A program made the translations under genes and the position numbers. A DNA stretch of 64,000 nt from Pseudomonas anatoliensis (GTDB taxonomy: Bacteria > Pseudomonadota > Gammaproteobacteria > Pseudomonadales > Pseudomonadaceae): contig NZ_JACVHC010000010.1 of assembly GCF_017976235.1 (NCBI RefSeq), positions 20,806-84,805 on the forward strand. The letters are read 5' to 3'. The notes under the pieces were generated by a model, which was not told where the DNA came from, made no database searches, and saw only the letters and a list, made by a program, of their open reading frames with translations. Below, one piece after another: positions 17,052 to 24,696 of the stretch (position 1 is the first letter of the stretch; the number at the start of each line of letters is the position of its first letter).

Positions 17052-17411
17052 ATGTCCAAGACACCCGAACCACCCGTCACAGATCCGGCGTCGCCGTACG
17101 CATCACCCAACTCAAGAAAACTCCACGAAGCGGCAGAGCGTGCGCTTGACCATTACCTCCTGCCAGCAGCCGGGATCATGGCAACACCCTATACGCCCAG
17201 CACTATGTTCATGGTCAACCCGCAGTCCGACGCCGAGTCTTTGCTGACCAATGCCAGCGGCTCTTTAGCGTCTGCCACGGTCATGCTCGGTAATTTTGCA
17301 GGGCTGCTGGAAGGGTCGAACCGCCATACCTTGTTGGGTATCGCCCAAGTGGTCATGTTGGGAGAGTTGGCGGTCAACAAGGCGTTGGATATCGTTGTGC
17401 CAACGGAGTAA
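17052..17411 (+). CDS. DUF6124 family protein (second copy)
   Basis: A 119-residue paralogue of the preceding protein, about one third identical by eye. It shares the SKTPEPPVTDP-like N-terminus, the HEAAERALDHYL helix and the C-terminal LGNFAGLLEGSNRHTLLGIAQVVMLGELAVNKALD. The ATG at 17052 is chosen to match the N-terminus of the first copy; an ATG at 17037 is also possible. Function unknown. Followed by a clear rho-independent terminator. Confidence 0.8.
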   Translation: MSKTPEPPVTDPASPYASPNSRKLHEAAERALDHYLLPAAGIMATPYTPSTMFMVNPQSDAESLLTNASGSLASATVMLGNFAGLLEGSNRHTLLGIAQVVMLGELAVNKALDIVVPTE

Positions 17412-17431
17412 TCACGCACGTTAGCCATTAA

Positions 17432-17462
17432 GCAGTCAGCCTTTGCGGCTGACTGCTTTTTT
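17432..17462 (+). terminator. Rho-independent terminator
   Basis: Ten-base stem GCAGTCAGCC/GGCTGACTGC (17432-17441 and 17447-17456) with a five-base loop, followed by six T. It ends the DUF6124 transcription unit and faces the convergent hydrolase gene ending at 17482. Confidence 0.92.
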
Positions 17463-17481
17463 GCTGGGGCAGGGTGACGCT

Positions 17482-18510
17482 TTACAAGTGATCCGCATCA
17501 ATCACAGCCTTGGCAAACGCCTGCGGATCTTCCTGCGGCAAGTTGTGGCCAATCCCGCCATTGATCAAACGGAACTGGTATTTGCCGGTAAAGCGCTTGG
17601 CGTAATCCTCCGGCGCCGGGTGCGGTGCGCCGTTGGCGTCGCCTTCCAGGGTGATGGTCGGCACGCTGATTGATGGGGCGGTGGCCAGTTTCTGCTCCAG
17701 TGCCGCGTATTTCGCCTCGCCCTGCACCAGGCCCAGACGCCAGCGGTAATTGAACACGGTGATGTCGACGTGATCGGGGTTCTCCAGCGCTTTGGCGGAG
17801 CGATCAAACGTAGCGTCATCGAATTTCCACTGCGGCGACGCGGTTTGCCAGATCAGCTTGGCGAAGTCGTGGGTGTTCTTCGCATAGCCGGCGCGGCCGC
17901 GGTCGGTGGCGAAGTAGAACTGATACCACCACTGCAATTCAGCCTTGGGCGGCAGCGGGTTCTGCCCGGCAGCCTGATTGCCGATCAGGTAGCCGCTGAC
18001 TGACACCAGCGCCTTGACCCGCTCCGGCCACAGCGCCGAGACGATGCCCGCCGAGCGTGCGCCCCAGTCATAACCGCCGAGCACCGCTTGCTTGATCTTC
18101 AGCGCATCCATGAAGTCGATGACGTCACTGGCCAGCGCCGCCGGTTGGCCGTTGCGCAGGGTGTCTTTGGAGAGGAACTGCGTATCGCCATAACCCCGCG
18201 CATACGGCATCAACACGCGATAACCCTTGGCCGCGAGCAACGGTGCGACTTCATCGTAGCTGTGAATGTCGTAGGGCCAGCCGTGCAACAGAATCACCAC
18301 CGGGCCGTTGGCCGGACCGGTTTCGGCGTAAGCAACGTCCAGCACACCCGCCTTCACATGTTTCAGCGGACCGAACGGCGAGGGCGAGGAATAGCTCGCC
18401 GCCGCAGGTTCTGCGGTTTGGGCTTGAGCCGTGCCGAAAGCGCCGAACAACGACAGCGCCAGAATCGAAAGTCCGAATGCGGTTTTGCGGGTGTGCAGTG
18501 CCATTTTCAT
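17482..18510 (-). CDS. Exported alpha/beta hydrolase, epoxide hydrolase-like
   Basis: A 342-residue protein with a signal peptide (TRKTAFGLSILALSLFGAFGTAQA), so probably periplasmic. The alpha/beta hydrolase core shows the oxyanion HGWPYD, the nucleophile elbow LGGYDWGARSAG with an aspartate as in epoxide hydrolases and haloalkane dehalogenases, and the histidine in NGGIGHNLPQEDP. The start at 18510 follows AGGAG and begins the signal peptide; in-frame starts further up to 18675 would not. Similar exported hydrolases are common in pseudomonads without defined substrate. Convergent with the DUF6124 pair. Confidence 0.85.
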   Translation of the reverse strand: MKMALHTRKTAFGLSILALSLFGAFGTAQAQTAEPAAASYSSPSPFGPLKHVKAGVLDVAYAETGPANGPVVILLHGWPYDIHSYDEVAPLLAAKGYRVLMPYARGYGDTQFLSKDTLRNGQPAALASDVIDFMDALKIKQAVLGGYDWGARSAGIVSALWPERVKALVSVSGYLIGNQAAGQNPLPPKAELQWWYQFYFATDRGRAGYAKNTHDFAKLIWQTASPQWKFDDATFDRSAKALENPDHVDITVFNYRWRLGLVQGEAKYAALEQKLATAPSISVPTITLEGDANGAPHPAPEDYAKRFTGKYQFRLINGGIGHNLPQEDPQAFAKAVIDADHL

Positions 18511-18828
18511 GGTGACGTCTCCTGTGCGAACTGTTGGTTGACGATTGCGAGTGAATCCTTCAAACCGTGAGTGCATTTGAGCGCCGAGACGTATCTGGCC
18601 TGTGTCGAAGAGGGGCGAAGTTGAAATCCGCTGTATCGCGGCGGGGGTCGTACACAGTGTGATACACGCCGCCAAACGGGCCGATCATTGGGCGCAATCC
18701 AGCCAAAAAAATAAGTCGCTGTTTTAAAACAAAAAATATTTCATTTCGGGCTTCCCAAACGTAACGAATGTTGATAAATTGCGCCCCGTTCTTGCAGTGA
18801 TCCTCACGGAGCCGCTGACAAGTGCTGT
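18511..18828. other. Intergenic region between hydrolase and tRNA genes
   Basis: No gene. It must hold divergent promoters for the hydrolase and tRNA-Gln. Minus-strand open frames here read through the tRNA in antisense and are not genes. Confidence 0.6.
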
Positions 18829-18903
18829 AGGGGCGTCGCCAAGCGGTAAGGCAGCAGGTTTTGATCCTGCCATGCGTTGGTTCAAATCCAGCCGCCCCTG
18901 CCA
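18829..18903 (+). tRNA. tRNA-Gln (anticodon TTG)
   Basis: A 75-base cloverleaf. The acceptor stem is AGGGGCG/CGCCCCT, the D-arm is in TCGCCAAGCGGTAAGGC, and the anticodon stem GCAGG/CCTGC encloses TTTTGAT with anticodon TTG at 18861-18863. The T-arm has GGTTCAAATCC, with A at position 57 where G is more usual. CCA is encoded (18901-18903). A strong terminator follows. Confidence 0.97.
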
Positions 18904-18912
18904 TATATCAAA

Positions 18913-18947
18913 AAACGCCAACTTCGAAAGAAGTTGGCGTTTTTTTA
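18913..18947 (+). terminator. Rho-independent terminator of tRNA-Gln
   Basis: Stem AAACGCCAACTTC/GAAGTTGGCGTTT with a GAAA tetraloop (18926-18929), followed by a T-run to 18946. The A-run on the other side allows use from the minus strand as well, for rlhA ending at 19015. Confidence 0.95.
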
Positions 18948-19014
18948 TGCCTGCGATTTGGCCTCGATTGGGCAGGGCAGGCGTGCGCGGCGCCGAAGCA
19001 CCGCGCACGACCAC

Positions 19015-21003
19015 TCAGTGCGGTGCGCGCGGGATGGTTTTCATCAGGTCTTCGGGGCTGATGTGGCCAACCACGCTGCCCAGCTGCGGCAGGTTGAGGA
19101 TGTGGCCTTTCATCTTGCCGATGATGTGCATCTCGCACGGCTTGCAATCGAACTTCAGCGTCAGCACTTCATCGCCGTGGATCAACTGCATCGGCGCGAC
19201 TTTGGTACGCACGCCGGTCACGCCTTTGGCCTGTTTCGGGCACAGGTTGAAGGAGAAACGCAGACAGTGCTTGGTGATCATCACCGGCACTTCGCCTGCT
19301 TCTTCATGCGCTTCGTACGCGGCGTCGATCAGCTTCACGCCGTGACGATGGTAGAAGTCGCGCGCCTTCTGGTTGTAGACGTTGGCGAGGAACGTCAGGT
19401 GCGAATCCGGGTACACCGGTGGCGGCGTGGTTTCGGCTTTGCGGCCGCCGCGCGGATGAGCGGCGACGCGGGCGGCGGTCAGCGCTTCGATCACTTCACG
19501 GCGCAGGGTTTTGAGCTGCGAGTTAGGGATGAAAAAAGCCTGTGGCGCATCGAGTTTGATGTCGGTGGCGTGGTACTGCGTGGTGCCGAGTTGGCCAAGC
19601 AAATCGCGCAACTGCTCCAGTGCCTGCTCCGGTTTGTTGGCAACGCCAAACGGACCGTTCAGGGTGACGCTGGCGCTGATGCCTTCTTCACTGGTGGCGG
19701 TAACTTCCAGCTGCTCTTCACGCAGACGCGCAGCCCAGCTCAGGGCCACGCGACGCTCGGATGAGGTTTTTTGCAGCGCCTGCTGCCAGTTGTGGTCGAG
19801 GTTGCGATTCAGCGGGTGGTTCGGGCGCAGTTTGTACAGGCCTTCGGGCATTTCGTTCGGCTCGACGCGGTAGCGGTAACGCTTCTCGCCGTCTTCTTCG
19901 AACTCGCCTTTTGGCTCGGCGATGTTGGCGCGGAAACCGACCACTTCACGCTTGACCAGTACGTTCAAACCGTCACCGTTGGACAGCGGTTCGTGGGTCA
20001 CGACCTGCATGTCACGCTTGCCGACTTTCTCGACCGTGCCCACCGGCAAACCGGTGAAGGTCGGCGAATCGAAGGCGCCGATGTCGATCTTGCGATCAGT
20101 CACGAAGTAATCGGTGCTGCCGCGGTGGAAGGTTTTTTCCGGGTCTGGCAGGAAGAAATGCGCGGTGCGGCCGCTGGAAGCGCGGGCCAGGTCCGGGCGA
20201 TCTTCGAGCACGTCGTCGAGGCGCTGACGGTAATAGGCGGTGATGTTCTTCACGTAGCCCATGTCTTTGTAGCGACCTTCAATCTTGAACGAGCGCACAC
20301 CGGCTTCGACCAAGGCGCGAATGTTGGCGCTCTGGTTGTTGTCCTTCATCGACAGCAGGTGTTTTTCGTAGGCGATCACGCCACCCTTTTCGTCTTTGAG
20401 GGTGTACGGCAAGCGGCAGGCCTGGGAGCAATCGCCACGGTTGGCGCTGCGCCCGGTCTGCGCGTGGGAAATGTTGCACTGGCCGGAGAACGCCACGCAC
20501 AACGCGCCGTGAATGAAAAACTCGACGGCGGCGTCGGTTTCATCGGCGATCGCGCGGATTTCCTGCAGATTGAGTTCGCGGGCCAGCACCAATTGCGAGA
20601 AGCCGGCCTGATCGAGGAACTTCGCCCGTTCCAGCGTACGAATGTCGGTCTGGGTCGAGGCGTGCAGCTCGATCGGCGGTATGTCCAGCTCCATCACGCC
20701 CAGATCCTGGACGATCAATGCATCGACACCGGCGTCGTACAACTGGTGGATCAGCTTGCGCGCCGGCTCCAGTTCGTTGTCGTGCAGGATCGTGTTGATG
20801 GTGGTGAAAATTCGCGCGTGATATTTACGGGCAAATTCCACCAGCCCGGCGATCTCGCTTACTTCGTTGCAAGCGTTGTGGCGGGCGCCGAAGCTTGGGC
20901 CACCAATGTACACGGCGTCGGCGCCGTGCAGAATCGCCTCGCGGGCAATGGCCACGTCGCGGGCAGGGCTGAGCAATTCCAGATGATGCTTGGGCAAGGA
21001 CAT
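19015..21003 (-). CDS. rlhA: 23S rRNA 5-hydroxycytidine synthase, peptidase U32 family
   Basis: A 662-residue U32-family protein. The start LELLSPARDVAIAREAILHGADAVYIGG, the motif GQCNISHAQTGRSANRGDCSQACRLPY (about 175-200) with its cysteines, and SMKDNNQSANIRALVEAGVRSFKIEGRYKD are diagnostic. At about 660 residues it matches E. coli RlhA (YdcP, about 650), rather than YegQ/TrhP (about 450). RlhA hydroxylates C2501 of 23S rRNA. The C-terminal FDCKPCEMHIIGKMKGH segment is part of the long RlhA tail. Single-gene unit; the tandem REPIN array lies just upstream of its start. Confidence 0.9.
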   Translation of the reverse strand: MSLPKHHLELLSPARDVAIAREAILHGADAVYIGGPSFGARHNACNEVSEIAGLVEFARKYHARIFTTINTILHDNELEPARKLIHQLYDAGVDALIVQDLGVMELDIPPIELHASTQTDIRTLERAKFLDQAGFSQLVLARELNLQEIRAIADETDAAVEFFIHGALCVAFSGQCNISHAQTGRSANRGDCSQACRLPYTLKDEKGGVIAYEKHLLSMKDNNQSANIRALVEAGVRSFKIEGRYKDMGYVKNITAYYRQRLDDVLEDRPDLARASSGRTAHFFLPDPEKTFHRGSTDYFVTDRKIDIGAFDSPTFTGLPVGTVEKVGKRDMQVVTHEPLSNGDGLNVLVKREVVGFRANIAEPKGEFEEDGEKRYRYRVEPNEMPEGLYKLRPNHPLNRNLDHNWQQALQKTSSERRVALSWAARLREEQLEVTATSEEGISASVTLNGPFGVANKPEQALEQLRDLLGQLGTTQYHATDIKLDAPQAFFIPNSQLKTLRREVIEALTAARVAAHPRGGRKAETTPPPVYPDSHLTFLANVYNQKARDFYHRHGVKLIDAAYEAHEEAGEVPVMITKHCLRFSFNLCPKQAKGVTGVRTKVAPMQLIHGDEVLTLKFDCKPCEMHIIGKMKGHILNLPQLGSVVGHISPEDLMKTIPRAPH

Positions 21004-21105
21004 AGTTTTTTTTAGTCAGGCTGTCACGGTTGAGGCGCGCATTGTAGCCCCGAAACGCGCGCCGGGCACGCCCGTGCTGCCCGATGGCAAACGCCACGTG
21101 CCAAA

Positions 21106-21607
21106 CCCTGTGGGAGGCAGCCAGCCTACCTGCTGGCGATAGCGGTAAATCAGCCAACAAAGATGTCGAATGTCAGTACGCCATCGCAGGCAAGCCTGCT
21201 CCCACAGTGATTTATGCCAGACACAAACCTTGCGACCACCGACAAACCCTGTGGGAGCGGGCTTGCCCGCGATAGCGGTAAATCAGCCAACAAAGATGTC
21301 GACTGTCAGTACGCCATCGCAGGCAAGCCCGCTCCCACAGTGATTTGTGCCAGACACAAACCTCACGAACACCATCAAACCCTGTAGGAGCCAGCCTGCT
21401 GGCGATAGCGGTAGATCAGCCAACAGAGATGTCGACTATCAGTACGCCATCGCCAGCAGGCTGGCTCCCACAGTGATTTATGCCAGACACAAACCTTGCG
21501 ACCACCGACAAACCCTGTGGGAGCGGGCTTGCCCGCGATAGCGGTAGATCAACCAACAAAGATGTCGACGATCAGTACGCCATCGCCAGCAGGCTGGCTC
21601 CCACAGG
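21106..21607. repeat. Tandem array of four 133-141 base REPIN units
   Basis: Unit starts (CCCTGTGGGAG or CCCTGTAGGAG) lie at 21106, 21247, 21380 and 21513; the last is cut short near 21607. Each unit has two inverted REP arms (GTGGGAGCGGGCTTGCCCGC type or AGCCAGCCTGCTGGC type). The arms flank a conserved centre, GATAGCGGTAAATCAGCCAACAAAG followed by ATGTCGACTGTCAGTACGCC. A conserved spacer (TGATTTATGCCAGACACAAACC) links one unit to the next. It fills the region between rlhA and the RidA gene. Confidence 0.93.
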
Positions 21608-21633
21608 TTTTTGGGTTTACTTCAGATCGGGGC

Positions 21634-22014
21634 TCAGGCCTTGGCGGCCATCGCGGTGACTTCCACGCGCATGCCTTCGACGGCCAGCGAGGCAACGCCA
21701 ACCGCCGCGCGCACCGGCCACGGTTTGGCGAAGAAGCGCTGGTAAACCTCGTTGAACGCGGCACGATCAGCCATGTCGGTGAGGTAGATGGTCAGATGCA
21801 TGACCCGGTCCATCGAACTGCCCGCACGTTCCAGTGCAACTTTCAGCGCTTGCAGCGTGCATTCGCTTTGCTCGGTGATGCCGCCCAGTTCGAGGCTGCC
21901 ATCGGCGCGGGTCGGAATCTGCGTGGAAACCATGATCCCGCCGAAGGTCGCGACGTCGGAGGAAATGGAGTCGGCGTCCGGATCGGGCGTGAAGGTGATG
22001 TCTTGGTTGGCCAT
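21634..22014 (-). CDS. RidA family protein (second)
   Basis: A 126-residue RidA/YjgF protein starting MANQDITFTPDPDADSIS. Family segments are GGIMVSTQIPT, ECTLQALKVALERAGSSMDRVMHLTIYLTDM and WPVRAAVGVASLAVEGMRVEVTAMA. The VRAAVGVASL segment keeps the arginine expected before strand five of imine deaminases, unlike the copy at 11347. AAGGGA lies five bases before the ATG at 22014. The upstream in-frame extension to 22215 looks non-coding. Divergent from the cupin gene at 22287. Confidence 0.87.
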   Translation of the reverse strand: MANQDITFTPDPDADSISSDVATFGGIMVSTQIPTRADGSLELGGITEQSECTLQALKVALERAGSSMDRVMHLTIYLTDMADRAAFNEVYQRFFAKPWPVRAAVGVASLAVEGMRVEVTAMAAKA

Positions 22015-22141
22015 GTGGATCCCTTGTCTGAGCGAGTAAAGATCGCGGCAGTTTACAGATTCGTTGCCGACATGACCCGTTTGGTCAATCGAATGGAGGC
22101 CAGTCACGCTTCGCACCTCAGGGGCGGTCGCTCCCGCACAG

Positions 22142-22158
22142 ACAAACGAAACGTTTGT
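22142..22158. promoter_or_regulatory. 17-base palindrome between divergent genes
   Basis: ACAAACG and CGTTTGT arms around AAA, midway between the RidA start (22014) and the cupin start (22287). Perfect dyad in a divergent promoter region, so a candidate operator. No regulator gene adjoins it. Confidence 0.4.
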
Positions 22159-22286
22159 ATAACCGTGTATCAATCCCGGCTCGGTACACACGCCAATAAC
22201 AAACCAAGGATTCACGACACATCAGCACTACAAGCCCTTTTCAAAGTGGCGTCACCACACACCACTGAGTTTAAGAGGGCAACATC

Positions 22287-22700
22287 ATGCGCCGTCCATT
22301 GTTCCTGACTACCGCCGCCATACTTGCTTCGATGATTGGCATCGCACACGCCGCCGAGACGCAGCCCAAGAGCTGGCAGCAAGGCCTGAGTCGTACCGAT
22401 CTGGTACGCCAGGACCTCGGCGCTGCCGACCGCGAAGTCATTCAGGCACGAGTCGATTTTGAACCCGGTGTGACCTCGCCACGCCATGCGCATCCGGGCG
22501 TGGAGGTCGCGTACGTGATCAGCGGCACATTTGAATATCAACTTGAGGGCAGGGCGCCAGTGACGCTGAAGGCGGGTGATTCGCTGTTCATTCCGGAAGG
22601 TGTGGCGCATATCGCCAAGAACATCGGTACTGACAAGGGCTCGGAGTTGGCGACTTATATTGTGAAGAAGGGTGACCCGCTGTTGATTCTCAAGCCGTAG
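22287..22700 (+). CDS. Exported cupin-domain protein
   Basis: A 137-residue protein with a signal peptide (MRRPLFLTTAAILASMIGIAHA) and one cupin domain: SPRHAHPGVEVAYVISGTFEYQL (metal-binding His, His, Glu) and GDSLFIPEGVAHIAKN (second motif, His). Small exported cupins of this type are common in proteobacteria; the substrate is unknown. GAGGG lies upstream of the ATG. It is convergent with the small gene at 22704, with only three bases between stops. Confidence 0.87.
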   Translation: MRRPLFLTTAAILASMIGIAHAAETQPKSWQQGLSRTDLVRQDLGAADREVIQARVDFEPGVTSPRHAHPGVEVAYVISGTFEYQLEGRAPVTLKAGDSLFIPEGVAHIAKNIGTDKGSELATYIVKKGDPLLILKP

Positions 22701-22703
22701 GGT

Positions 22704-22913
22704 TTAGTGCAGTGTCACAACCCGTCGACTCTCGCCAATCCGGATCCGGTCGAGCGCGCGGTTCAACGCATCAAGTGCGTCGAGAAGTGCTTTGGCTTCC
22801 GCTTCTCGACCATCACCCCACAAACGTTCGGCCATTTTGTTCAACGCCTGAATCGATCGCTCGATTTCCGCGGCGGTGGCGGCCTCTTTACTGACCGGTT
22901 GTTTCTTGGGCAT
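22704..22913 (-). CDS. Small conserved hydrophilic protein
   Basis: A 69-residue protein, MPKKQPVSKEAATAAE..., predicted to be two helices (IERSIQALNKMAERLWGDG and REAEAKALLDALDALNRALDRIRIG). No signal or membrane segment. The start at 22913 follows AGGA by about ten bases; an upstream ATG at 22955 is possible but poorer. I do not recognise a function. Confidence 0.65.
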   Translation of the reverse strand: MPKKQPVSKEAATAAEIERSIQALNKMAERLWGDGREAEAKALLDALDALNRALDRIRIGESRRVVTLH

Positions 22914-23100
22914 TCGGTGGTTTTCCTGCAAAACGGGTGGCTGCCGTTTTAGCACGATGCCCGCGTGCCGTGAAGTTCAAAGGCACATTGGCCAATGTGC
23001 TTTTAACTTTTTCCATCATGCTTTTAACAAAGGTTTACACCAGCTTTTTAATGCGATCGATATAGTTTGGCGTAACTAACGTAATGCAGAGAAAGTGGTA

Positions 23101-23766
23101 ATGCGGTCGAGCAACAATCTAATAAATCCTGAACTGATAAAGATTCGACGGCTGTTCGCCACGCCTCTGGCAAGTATCCAGTACCCCGACGCCGAAAGGC
23201 TCAACACAGAGCTGAAAACCCTGATCACCCGACGCATGGCCGAAGATCGCAGCGGTGCACAGCGTAGCAATGACGGCGGCTGGCAGTCTTCGAATGACTT
23301 CCCCGCGTGGGGAGGTGAGGCCTGCGACGCTTTGGTCAAATTCGCCACGGAATTTGCCGTTCAACTTACGGCTGTTCACAGCGATCAATACGGCCTGACC
23401 GAGCCCGCGTTCAAATGGAAATTAAATGCCTGGGCGAATGTAAACGAGGCCGGCCACAGTAATGCGCTGCATGGCCATCCGGGTGCGTTCTGGTCTGGGG
23501 TTTATTGGGTTGACGCCGGCGGCCGGGAAGGCGATCCAGCAGTGGGCGGTGATCTGGAGTTCATCGACCCACGCGGGATGGTCGCATCGACCTACAATCC
23601 TGCTCTGCGCATGAGAGTTGAAGGTTGCATCAGTGCGGGTTTTAGCACTACGTGTGTTGCCCAAAGTGGCACTTTCCTCATGTTCCCGTCGTGGTTGATG
23701 CACTCGGTGAAACGGTATGAAGGAACGAGGCCGCGAATTTCTATCGCATTCAACTTCGGTGCGTGA
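23101..23766 (+). CDS. Putative 2-oxoglutarate/Fe(II) oxygenase, TIGR02466 family
   Basis: A 221-residue protein. NALHGHPGAFWSGVYWVDAG and the late GTFLMFPSWLMHSVKRYEGTRPRISIAFNF match the TIGR02466/PF13759 putative 2OG-Fe(II) oxygenases. The first segment supplies the H-x-H/P metal side and the second supplies His plus the 2-oxoglutarate-binding Arg. Substrate unknown. The ATG at 23101 has AGAGAAAG five bases upstream; a GTG two codons earlier is an alternative. Preceded by a 190-base AT-richer gap and not in an obvious operon. Confidence 0.8.
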   Translation: MRSSNNLINPELIKIRRLFATPLASIQYPDAERLNTELKTLITRRMAEDRSGAQRSNDGGWQSSNDFPAWGGEACDALVKFATEFAVQLTAVHSDQYGLTEPAFKWKLNAWANVNEAGHSNALHGHPGAFWSGVYWVDAGGREGDPAVGGDLEFIDPRGMVASTYNPALRMRVEGCISAGFSTTCVAQSGTFLMFPSWLMHSVKRYEGTRPRISIAFNFGA

Positions 23767-23941
23767 AGAAACTTCGTTCTGCTTTCATCGGTGAACACAT
23801 CGCGTGCGCTTTGATCATTGTTTTTTCTAATGTTGGTTATCAAGCCATGCAAATCATGGGCACGTGTTCACGCTCGCGACAACATCCAGTTCGTCGCCTA
23901 ACCTGTTACAGCAAGTTCGCATCTGACAGGGAGGCCAAGAC

Positions 23942-24409
23942 ATGCCAATGGACTTTAGAAGTGATCTCGTCGCAGCAATTCTTTTGATCGTTCCATTGTT
24001 CCTTTTCGCAAGTATGGGGACCGACCCGCTTTATTCGGGCATCTGGTATCTCAGCGGCGTGCCTTTGGTCGCGCTGATTCCGGGACTGATTGCGCGCGCG
24101 CCAGCGTTGTTTTTGACGGGAACAACAGCCGCAGCAATCACGACTCTTTTGATCTACATCTCACTCATGTCCAGCATGGGTAGAGAGGCGGGTCTTGTCG
24201 GACTTGGGCACCTGTTTTCCGTCCTTGGCATGCTGGTAGGCACATGCCTGTCGATTTGGTTCTTGAAGTACTGCGTCAAAGCAACGTTGCCGTGGATTGT
24301 TGCGAGTGTTGCGTTTCTGGGAGCTGGCCTTGGTTTTTTATTAGCGCAGATGATCGTTTGCAATACGCTCATCTATTGCGGCGCACTTTCGTTTGGCATT
24401 TGGAGTTGA
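23942..24409 (+). CDS. Integral membrane protein of unknown function
   Basis: A 155-residue protein with about five hydrophobic helices (approximate residues 8-26, 36-52, 56-76, 82-110, 115-150) and almost no charged residues after the N-terminus. AGGGAGG lies 8-12 bases before the ATG at 23942. No family recognised. It precedes the T6SS island by about 290 bases on the same strand. Confidence 0.7.
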   Translation: MPMDFRSDLVAAILLIVPLFLFASMGTDPLYSGIWYLSGVPLVALIPGLIARAPALFLTGTTAAAITTLLIYISLMSSMGREAGLVGLGHLFSVLGMLVGTCLSIWFLKYCVKATLPWIVASVAFLGAGLGFLLAQMIVCNTLIYCGALSFGIWS

Positions 24410-24560
24410 CGTAAGGACGCGTCCGCTTCTAGCGCAGCGCGTTTTTACACACTCAGGGTCAGAAACGGACGTTCGATGGATGAGTGCCTGGAAGTGAGCG
24501 AAACCAAGAAACATATTGTTTCAATTCTTTGAATCTCCTACGTACTGGGGCTCTCCGGGC

Positions 24561-24584
24561 AACTGCGCAACTTCTTGCGCAGTT
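24561..24584 (+). promoter_or_regulatory. Perfect 10-bp hairpin in the vgrG leader
   Basis: AACTGCGCAA, loop CTTC, TTGCGCAGTT, 112 bases before the vgrG start. No T-run follows, so it is not a standard terminator. It could be an mRNA structure or an operator. The rest of 24410-24696 shows no gene. Confidence 0.45.
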
Positions 24585-24696
24585 CAAGCACGTTATGATT
24601 GCGCGCCTCACAGAGCTGCTCGCCCAGAGCCCCCATGTCTCACAGACGAGCTTGGGTTTTAAGGAAGATCTACAGCACGTCAAGGAGCAACAAAAG

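Noticed and set aside
18560..19014. Minus-strand reading frames over the tRNA-Gln region
   Set aside because: They are antisense to the tRNA and terminator (typical false ORFs with LDLNQRMAGSKPAALPLG-like content).
21106..21607. CRISPR array
   Set aside because: Units are 133-141 bases with inverted arms and conserved spacers, so they are REPINs; no cas genes nearby.
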